Shown here piece by piece: positions 1-5,652 of a stretch of 5,652 bases of DNA. The stretch's first letter is position 1; the number at the start of each line of letters is the position of its first letter. A program made the translations under genes and the position numbers. The notes under the pieces were generated by a model that did not search any database, had not been told where the DNA came from, and saw only the letters and a program-made list of their open reading frames with translations. This DNA comes from an uncultured Bifidobacterium sp. (GTDB taxonomy: Bacteria; Actinomycetota; Actinomycetes; Actinomycetales; Bifidobacteriaceae). The stretch lies in assembly GCF_959020145.1 (NCBI RefSeq), contig NZ_CAUEQY010000057.1, forward strand, positions 1 to 5,652, in the 5' to 3' direction.

Positions 1-3000
1 CAGCATTGTTCATCGCCGAATCCACCTGCAACGCAGACAAACGCAACGTCTGCAGGGTCTCATCGCTCAACTCGCACGGCCATGGCAGGAACTGGTTGCC
101 TTCCGACGGCTCGAGCGGCGCATTCCAAGCGTCGCCGACCACCGCATCTTCAAAATCGCGGGCATGCTCGCCCACAAAAAATCCATCCGGCAACGGCGCA
201 TCGATCGAATGCAGACTGGTCATGCCGTTTTCGGAGGAATCGACATCCTCAACTTCCGCAATATCGGCCAGGTTGCTCGGCTCAGCCGCTCTGGAAACGA
301 TATTGAGCATGGAATCGCGCACTTCCACTAGGAAATTCGACGGTTTGGACACACGTTTGCGATCGCCCACGGCACGCGGATCACGGCTTTCCGCATTCGT
401 TGCGCTGCAGGTGAGCAGCGCCTCATGACGGGCGCGAGTCAACGCCACATACGCGAGGCGACGCTCGTCGGCATGCAACCGACGGCCATACTCCTCGATT
501 TGCGTCAAATACAGTCCGTCCGGATCAATACCTTCCATGTCATCGACGCTCATATTCCGCAAGGTGCCGAACACTTCGTCGTCAATGATTTCCGCATCCT
601 CCAGCATTTCCAACGCTTCCAACGGATTTCCACCCACAAGCGCGTCATGGGGGAATCGCGGCAGAATATCGGCGTCCACACGCACCGGAACCGGCACCGC
701 AGCAGGATCGGTCAGCCACGTTTTGGCGGTCTCATGATATTCGGGCGGCGTCCACACGCCATCCTGGAAACCGTTGAGATGCTCTTCATCAACGACCACA
801 CGCAGATCGCTGCCCTTGTTGGTGGGGAATCCGCCATCGGTCATGCCGACCACGGCCACGGCATCCCATTCAAGGCCCTTCGACTGGTGTACGGTCATCA
901 GCACCACGTCGACAGGCGCATCGGGAGCCACCGCGTTCTCCTCGCGTGCGTCGCGCAGCGAATCCGCCCATGAGATGAACGCGCGCAGGCTCGGCGTTCC
1001 CTGCGACGCGATCTCCTGCATATACGTGTCGACGAGCTTCAGCAACGCATCGATCGGCGATTTGGCGAGCGCCACCCGGGATGCGGCGAGCGTGGCATCG
1101 GCCTGACCGCCGCGCATATGCTCGGCCAGCTGCATGTCGATATCGAGATTCAATGCGACGATGGCCTCACGAACCACTTCCGGCAACGGGTGGCCAAGCA
1201 TGCGCAGCACCTGACGGATCGCATCCGCGGCGCGAAGCACTTCCTTCGTCCCTTCACGACTCACCCTGCCGTCAATGAGTTCCGCGAGATCGTCACGCAA
1301 CATGAGGTCCACAAGGAAAACCGCATTCGGCACTTGATCTCGATATTCACGTACGATGGCACGGATTTCAGCATCGGAAGGACCCGACTTGGGAGTTACT
1401 CCATAAATTCCCAGATTTTCCGGTTTTTCTTCCTTGTTGGATTGCTCCTGCACGATTCCAGCTGAAACAAGCGCACGATACCGGCACATCGTGTTCACCT
1501 GTTCCGCGGTATCGGCGAGCGCCTGCAGATCGTTGGCGCTGATGGAGAATCGCGGCGTGGCCAGCAATCGCATAAGCGCCGCACTGTCGGTATGATCGCT
1601 GACGACGCGTAGCAAAGCGAACACGTCCTGCACCGCCGGGCGTTCCAGCAACGCCGACCGCCCCACTACCAGCGTGGTCAGGCCTGCGCGTTCGAGCGCT
1701 TCCGCGAATTGCGGCATGATTCCTTTGGAACGGAACAGCACCGCCACGTGCGGACGATTGTCTTTCATGCCATTGTCGAGGTCGCGCGAGGAAGGCGTAT
1801 GCAGGGCGATCGCATGTTTGGCGAAGCGCACGACCGCGTCGACCTCCTGCCCGAACGTGTCGAACGCAAGCACGCCCACCGTTCCTTCGGGGGCTTCGTC
1901 GGTATTGACGAGCGCCGGAACGTCGACTTCGCGCATCAGCGAGCTGCTGAGGCGTCTGGCAGGCAAGCGGAGCGGTTTGGTGAGATTGTTCGCCGCTTCG
2001 AGCACCATGCGTGAGTTGCGCCGCGTCACGGTCAATGCGAATGGCCTGCTGGTGGCGTCCATGCCGAAATCGTGTTGCAGCATGCGGAATGCGCCAGGAC
2101 TCGCCCCTCGCCATGCGTAGATCGATTGGAAGGGGTCGCCGACCGCGTTGACCGCGCTGCGATGCGTGTCGTCAGCGTGGAACAGCGCGCTCAGCAGTGC
2201 CGCCTGCGTGGTGGACGTGTCTTGGTATTCGTCGAGGAGCACATGCGAATAGCGTTTGCGGTAGGCCGCTCCGATGGACGGGAATCGGGAGACAAGCTGG
2301 AATGCCGCGATGGTGAAATCGCTGAATTCCGCCATATTGCAGGCGCGTTTTTCGGCATGATAGTCAAGCACAAGATCGAGCAGCAGGTCGCGTTGCTTGG
2401 CGACGAATGCGAGTTGCGCGCTGTTGAACACGCACATGTCGTGCCCGAGTTCGCGGTATTTCTCCAGTTTCTTTTCGTAGTCCGCGTCGGAATCCTTTTT
2501 CAGTCGTTTCGGCAGCTTTGGCGATTTCGGCTCTTCCGTTGGCACGGTTTCGCCGTCAAGCGCCTTGGCGATCTGTTCGACGAACGCCTCATCCCAGTCG
2601 CGCACGCGTTGCACGGCTTCGTCGAAGCTGGTGCAGTCGCCGCCGATCATGGCGCCGGAAATGGCGTTGGACAGGGCGAACACGTTGCCCGCTATGGTGT
2701 TGAACGATTTCAGATCGCCGTCGAACGCCATAAGATCATCCATATGCCTGTCAAGCACAGTGTGGATGAGCTGCATGGCACCTGCTTCGCTCAATGGCTG
2801 CGTGTTCTGGTCAAAGCCGACAAGCAGTCCATATTGGCGCACGATGGATTGGAAGAAAGCGTCGTACGTGGAGACTTCCGGTTTGAGGAACGTCATGTTC
2901 GCTGATTTCAGGCCGCGTTCGCGCTGGTCGCGAGTCACGGCCGCAGACACTCGAGACAATAGTTCCGAGGCCGCTTTGCGCGTGAAGGTCAGTCCGAGGA

Positions 3001-3166
3001 TCTTTTCGGGGCTCACCCCCTGTTCGATCAGCGTGATGATGCGTCTGGTCATCGTGTAGGTTTTGCCGGATCCAGCGCCGGCCACCACCACCACATCCGC
3101 ATACGAGGGCGCTTGGACGACGGCAGCCTGCTCAGGACTGTCGGTGAACTTCATGGTTCCGCTCAT
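1..3166 (-). CDS. adnB: AdnB-like UvrD-family ATP-dependent DNA helicase(-nuclease), C-terminus off-window
   Basis: Superfamily 1A helicase subunit, probably the lead motor of an AdnAB-type double-strand-break resection complex; cytoplasmic and DNA-bound. The frame is open for 1055 codons with no stop before the left edge. Visible motifs: Q motif (F7, Q13), Walker A GAGSGKT (30-36, K35), Ia LTFTRKAASEL (59-69), Ib around TYDAFF (100-105), Walker B DEYQDTS (312-318), III GDPFQSIYAWRG (343-354), IV with R383-N384, V TVHQSKGLEW (758-767) and VI DERRLAYVALTRAR (900-913, R911). All catalytic residues look intact. The GAGSGKT context and the LGLTFTRKAA style fit AdnB better than AddA. Charged insertions lie at about 204-243 and 572-598. 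The ATG at 3166 is chosen because AAAGGAG lies 6 nt upstream; the in-frame ATG at 3154 has a weaker site. The gene overlaps the upstream AdnA-like gene by 4 bp. A C-terminal RecB-type nuclease is expected beyond the edge but not seen. Alternatives are a stand-alone UvrD/PcrA-like helicase or AddA. The helicase call is near certain; the AdnB assignment is an inference from motif style and gene order. Confidence 0.9.
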   Translation of the reverse strand, partial: MSGTMKFTDSPEQAAVVQAPSYADVVVVAGAGSGKTYTMTRRIITLIEQGVSPEKILGLTFTRKAASELLSRVSAAVTRDQRERGLKSANMTFLKPEVSTYDAFFQSIVRQYGLLVGFDQNTQPLSEAGAMQLIHTVLDRHMDDLMAFDGDLKSFNTIAGNVFALSNAISGAMIGGDCTSFDEAVQRVRDWDEAFVEQIAKALDGETVPTEEPKSPKLPKRLKKDSDADYEKKLEKYRELGHDMCVFNSAQLAFVAKQRDLLLDLVLDYHAEKRACNMAEFSDFTIAAFQLVSRFPSIGAAYRKRYSHVLLDEYQDTSTTQAALLSALFHADDTHRSAVNAVGDPFQSIYAWRGASPGAFRMLQHDFGMDATSRPFALTVTRRNSRMVLEAANNLTKPLRLPARRLSSSLMREVDVPALVNTDEAPEGTVGVLAFDTFGQEVDAVVRFAKHAIALHTPSSRDLDNGMKDNRPHVAVLFRSKGIMPQFAEALERAGLTTLVVGRSALLERPAVQDVFALLRVVSDHTDSAALMRLLATPRFSISANDLQALADTAEQVNTMCRYRALVSAGIVQEQSNKEEKPENLGIYGVTPKSGPSDAEIRAIVREYRDQVPNAVFLVDLMLRDDLAELIDGRVSREGTKEVLRAADAIRQVLRMLGHPLPEVVREAIVALNLDIDMQLAEHMRGGQADATLAASRVALAKSPIDALLKLVDTYMQEIASQGTPSLRAFISWADSLRDAREENAVAPDAPVDVVLMTVHQSKGLEWDAVAVVGMTDGGFPTNKGSDLRVVVDEEHLNGFQDGVWTPPEYHETAKTWLTDPAAVPVPVRVDADILPRFPHDALVGGNPLEALEMLEDAEIIDDEVFGTLRNMSVDDMEGIDPDGLYLTQIEEYGRRLHADERRLAYVALTRARHEALLTCSATNAESRDPRAVGDRKRVSKPSNFLVEVRDSMLNIVSRAAEPSNLADIAEVEDVDSSENGMTSLHSIDAPLPDGFFVGEHARDFEDAVVGDAWNAPLEPSEGNQFLPWPCELSDETLQTLRLSALQVDSAMNNA
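3163..3166 (-). other. ATGA stop-start overlap joining the two subunit genes
   Basis: The minus-strand tetranucleotide ATGA contains the ATG of the AdnB-like gene (3166-3164) and the TGA of the AdnA-like gene (3165-3163). With the Shine-Dalgarno site just upstream, this is the usual arrangement for translational coupling or reinitiation, which suits two subunits needed in a 1:1 ratio. There is no room for a promoter or terminator between the genes, so they share a transcript. The overlap is read directly from the sequence; coupling is inferred. Confidence 0.9.
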
Positions 3167-5652
3167 GCCGTTCTCCTTTCGAATACGGTGTTCTGTTCGC
3201 CCGCACAGGCCGGGCAGATCGTAGTGTTTCTGCAGTATTTCACATGTTCCGTCGTCGGTCTTGCGGTGATTTCGTTCGCCCTGCTGGCCGCGGCCGCATA
3301 GAAGACCCTCGCGATCATGGTGAGGGACCATACCGCCATCGTGCCGCGTAAGCCAAGGAACTCATTCCAATGCTCGTCGCTCACTTCCAACGGAGGAAGC
3401 ATGTCATCGAGTCCGTCGTGGAAATCCTTGTCGAGTTTTTTGACGTAATAGCGCGGTATGAATTCGCCGGTATTGAGACTTCCATTGGCGAACAGCGCCT
3501 GCTGCATATGCGATTCGGCGGCGGTGTCGCCATACGGCGCAGGGTATGCGTGCTTGGCTACATGGAATAGCGCGCTTTGCGTGATGTTCGGCGCGTTCGC
3601 CACCGCCTGCGCCCCGCGCATGCCGCTTTCCTCGGGGAATACGAGTCCCAGCTGATAGCAGACGAGCTGCAGATCGTTGAACAGGCCTTCGCCGGTCGGA
3701 CTGACACCGGTTTTGTAGTCGATCAGACGCACCTGCTGCGTGCCATCCGCCATTTCACGCCGTTCCAAACGGTCGATCCTGCCGGTCAAACGCACGGTGA
3801 GATACTCGCTCATGCCGGTTTCCGGCCATCCTCCGACCAACGCTCCCATAATGGCGATCAATTCGTTCCGTGAAATCGCGTGAACGCCGTCCATCGCATT
3901 GTAGGCGTCGAGAATATCGTCGAAATCGAATTTTGCGGTAAATTTCAGCTCAGGTTCGGCTTTCGTAAGTTTTCCAACGCTGAATGCATCATTATTTTTA
4001 ATCGGATAATCACCATGATTCGATTGCACGAAATACGTGGCGATGTTACGCAACGCCTCCTGCGCCTGCTCATCTTTCTTCAACGCCTGATACCGTTGCG
4101 CGGGATCGGCAATGGCGTTGAAATCACCGCATAGACGCTTGTATTCGGCATACATCCATTCGGTGATCGCATTGATATTGTCCACGTCGCTGATGGCGGT
4201 ATGGTGTTCCGGCATATCAAGTCCGGCTTCGGTGGCCTGTTGCGCCACCTTGTGGATCAGCGAGCCGAAACTCGTGGCGACGCTGCCCATGCGCGGGCCG
4301 GAGAAGCGGTTTTCCAACATCCAACACACCGGGCACGCCCACAGATTGTCTACCGCAGAAGGAGACAAAGTCACCACGTCGGATCGCCGCGATTTACCGT
4401 TTCGGCCCGACGTCGAGCTTTCCGACGTGTCGCTCATGCCCGTCCGCATGACGGCCGCGATCTTCCGCATGGTGGCCTCGACCGTCTCCCCCATAAACGG
4501 CCAACGGTCAGGGTCGGCCGCCGTAACACCATGCGAAGCCAGCAATGCCAACGCTTCCGCGGCATCACGCGCCTTCGGGCTGTCCTCAGGTTCCGACGCA
4601 AGCACGCTTCGGGCGGCCGCGACCAGACCACGGGGATCGGTTTCCAGCCCCGCGTAATCGCCTTGGCCGCCGACCGACGCATATTCTCGCCGTTCCATAT
4701 CGGCGTCGCGATCGCGGTCGAAGCACTCCGGCATATATCCGTATAGAAAATCCGAAGGCACATTGTCGTCATTCAGCACGGCGCTCACCACCACACGCTC
4801 GCTGGCACGGGTCAACGCCACCAACAGGCTCTTCTGCTCGGAGGCGAGCACCGACGCCAGTTGCGCGTCCTGCCTGCCCGCCGGAGTGACGATCGTGTCG
4901 GACAATACGCCGTGCAGCATCACATCGGCCAGTTCCTCACCGCCGAACAACGTGTTGCGTGGTGTGAGATTCGGCCACTGCCCCTGCTGCAAAGCCGGCA
5001 GAAAAACCAGATTCCAGCGCTTTCCCGCCGCTCCTGCGGGAGTCGTCAGGGTCACCGCCTGATCAATGGGCGCGGTATGCGCCAGCGAATCCGCCTCAAT
5101 GGTCAGCAAACGCACCTGTTCGATGAACGCCTCGATGGTGTGTACCGCGAATTCCCCGCTTGACTCGCCGCCTGAAGCATAGTTGAACAAACGCATCGCC
5201 GCGTCAAGCCGATCATTCGCGGCACGGCCGGCAGCCGAATGCTCCAGCGCCACACGCTGCCAGACTTCCGCCTTGCCGCAGGCCCTCCATGCGCAATCCA
5301 ACACATATTGCGGTTCACGCGAAACCAGTTTGGCTTCCGACTCGCATGTTTTGTCAAGAACCTTCCACAATGATGCGAACGCCTTGATCTGCGGATCCGC
5401 GCCCAGCACGGAGGCGATCGCATCGACCACGCGATCGGTATTGCCCTCCATAAGAAGCACGTACAGCGCTTCCATACTCAGCGCGAAATCGCCTTCATGC
5501 TCGTCTTCATGCTCACTATCATGCTCGCCATCGGCGCGAATCGCATGATAGTCCGTCATATAATCGCGCCAATCTTCCATCAAACGAGGGAGCAACGCCT
5601 GTTGTTCGACGGCAGCGTCCGCCGCATCCTCATCATCTTCGAAATCATCTTC
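3163..5652 (-). CDS. adnA: AdnA-like helicase/PD-(D/E)XK nuclease subunit, N-terminus off-window
   Basis: Last 829 codons of a RecB-family helicase-nuclease subunit, probably the AdnA partner in double-strand-break end resection. The frame is open through the right edge, so the true start and any Walker A motif lie outside; TTG at 5595 is only internal. Numbering from the edge, the helicase core ends with a degenerate motif V (TLTTPAGAAGKRW, 201-213), a GQWPNLTPRN segment (224-233) and motif VI LLVALTRAS (276-284, R282). A Ser-rich linker (about 405-424) leads to the nuclease: SPSAVDNLWACPVCW (430-444), H467 in FGSLIH, GRID (D627), IDYKTG (D645, K647) and the QLVCY motif (Q662, Y666). These match the RecB-type H...D...DxK...QxxxY active site, so the nuclease looks active. 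C440/C443 and C807/C813/C816 could bind an Fe-S cluster or zinc. The AAGKRW and GxWPN features and the position just upstream of the AdnB-like gene favour AdnA; AddB is the main alternative. The first 55 window residues are unusually acidic. Confidence 0.88.
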   Translation of the reverse strand, partial: EDDFEDDEDAADAAVEQQALLPRLMEDWRDYMTDYHAIRADGEHDSEHEDEHEGDFALSMEALYVLLMEGNTDRVVDAIASVLGADPQIKAFASLWKVLDKTCESEAKLVSREPQYVLDCAWRACGKAEVWQRVALEHSAAGRAANDRLDAAMRLFNYASGGESSGEFAVHTIEAFIEQVRLLTIEADSLAHTAPIDQAVTLTTPAGAAGKRWNLVFLPALQQGQWPNLTPRNTLFGGEELADVMLHGVLSDTIVTPAGRQDAQLASVLASEQKSLLVALTRASERVVVSAVLNDDNVPSDFLYGYMPECFDRDRDADMERREYASVGGQGDYAGLETDPRGLVAAARSVLASEPEDSPKARDAAEALALLASHGVTAADPDRWPFMGETVEATMRKIAAVMRTGMSDTSESSTSGRNGKSRRSDVVTLSPSAVDNLWACPVCWMLENRFSGPRMGSVATSFGSLIHKVAQQATEAGLDMPEHHTAISDVDNINAITEWMYAEYKRLCGDFNAIADPAQRYQALKKDEQAQEALRNIATYFVQSNHGDYPIKNNDAFSVGKLTKAEPELKFTAKFDFDDILDAYNAMDGVHAISRNELIAIMGALVGGWPETGMSEYLTVRLTGRIDRLERREMADGTQQVRLIDYKTGVSPTGEGLFNDLQLVCYQLGLVFPEESGMRGAQAVANAPNITQSALFHVAKHAYPAPYGDTAAESHMQQALFANGSLNTGEFIPRYYVKKLDKDFHDGLDDMLPPLEVSDEHWNEFLGLRGTMAVWSLTMIARVFYAAAASRANEITARPTTEHVKYCRNTTICPACAGEQNTVFERRTA
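3173..3179 (-). promoter_or_regulatory. Shine-Dalgarno site of the AdnB-like gene
   Basis: On the minus strand AAAGGAG is followed by a 6-nt spacer (AACGGC) and then ATG at 3166. It lies within the last codons of the AdnA-like gene. It is a strong match to the anti-Shine-Dalgarno sequence and decides the start of the downstream gene, favouring the first ATG over the one at 3154. Ribosomes ending on the upstream gene would stop directly beside this site. Confidence 0.85.
5495..5530 (-). repeat. Three tandem 12-bp units encoding EHxx repeats in the AdnA-like gene
   Basis: The plus-strand octamer TCATGCTC begins at 5495, 5507 and 5519, an exact 12-bp period, with each copy followed by four variable bases. 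On the coding strand this gives EHDS-EHED-EHEG (window residues 43-54), a run of acidic residues with regularly spaced histidines. The period is a multiple of three, so change in copy number would keep the frame. It lies between the off-window N-terminal helicase motifs and motif V, so it is probably a surface loop. It may be a small slippage-derived expansion; a metal- or protein-binding role is only speculation. Confidence 0.75.

Noticed and set aside
425..973. Plus-strand open frame of 182 codons opposite helicase motifs V and VI
   Set aside because: The minus-strand frame encodes canonical motifs V and VI here; the plus-strand product is rich in His and Arg with no domain, which is typical of an antisense shadow.
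1368..2114. Minus-strand frame of 248 codons overlapping the AdnB-like gene
   Set aside because: It lies in a different frame from the helicase motifs and its product is Arg/Gln/Ala-rich without recognisable domains; the continuous 1055-codon frame is clearly the real one.
2072..2905. Long plus-strand open frame (277 codons) opposite the AdnB-like helicase
   Set aside because: It is antisense to a region with unmistakable helicase motifs II and III, shows no recognisable domain, and is the kind of shadow frame expected in GC-rich coding DNA.
3975..4025. AT-rich patch in the AdnA-like gene as a possible internal promoter
   Set aside because: No convincing paired -35 and -10 elements could be read on the coding strand, and the patch encodes ordinary in-frame nuclease-domain sequence.
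4112..4746. Two overlapping plus-strand open frames opposite the AdnA-like linker and nuclease start
   Set aside because: Both have low-complexity Arg/Ser/Ala-rich products and lie antisense to a well-supported nuclease domain.
5593..5595. TTG as a possible start codon for the AdnA-like protein
   Set aside because: The frame stays open upstream to the window edge, and the protein would lack the N-terminal helicase motifs expected of the family, so this is an internal leucine codon.

Overview
The window is coding almost from end to end on the minus strand. It holds parts of two genes that overlap by 4 bp and together look like an AdnA-AdnB type helicase-nuclease, the actinobacterial complex that resects DNA double-strand breaks. 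I see no RNA gene, mobile element, CRISPR array, intergenic region or terminator. By eye the sequence is moderately GC-rich, with G/C-rich third codon positions. Together with the AdnA/AdnB protein style, this suggests an actinobacterium, most plausibly Bifidobacterium-like. The genus is inferred and was not tested by any search.

Layout, in the direction of transcription (right to left): positions 5652-3163 carry the last 829 codons of an AdnA-like protein, whose N-terminus (including any Walker A motif) lies beyond the right edge. This part holds the end of a UvrD-type helicase core with a degenerate motif V, a Ser-rich linker, and a RecB-family PD-(D/E)XK nuclease domain flanked by cysteines that could bind a metal or Fe-S cluster. 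Its TGA overlaps the ATG of the second gene in an ATGA junction. A good Shine-Dalgarno sequence, AAAGGAG, sits inside the end of the first gene.

Positions 3166-1 carry the first 1055 codons of an AdnB-like protein with a complete and canonical set of superfamily 1A helicase motifs (Q, I, Ia, Ib, II, III, IV, V, VI). The frame is still open at the left edge, and the expected C-terminal nuclease domain is off-window.

By analogy with mycobacterial AdnAB, the two proteins would form a heterodimer. The second would be the main ATP-driven motor, the first would contribute a nuclease and a weaker or vestigial motor, and tight translational coupling would keep their amounts balanced. This is a housekeeping DNA-repair locus. 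I found no convincing undescribed system. The points worth a second look are lineage-style details: an acidic/His repeat, charged insertions, the degenerate motor motif, and the cysteine spacing.
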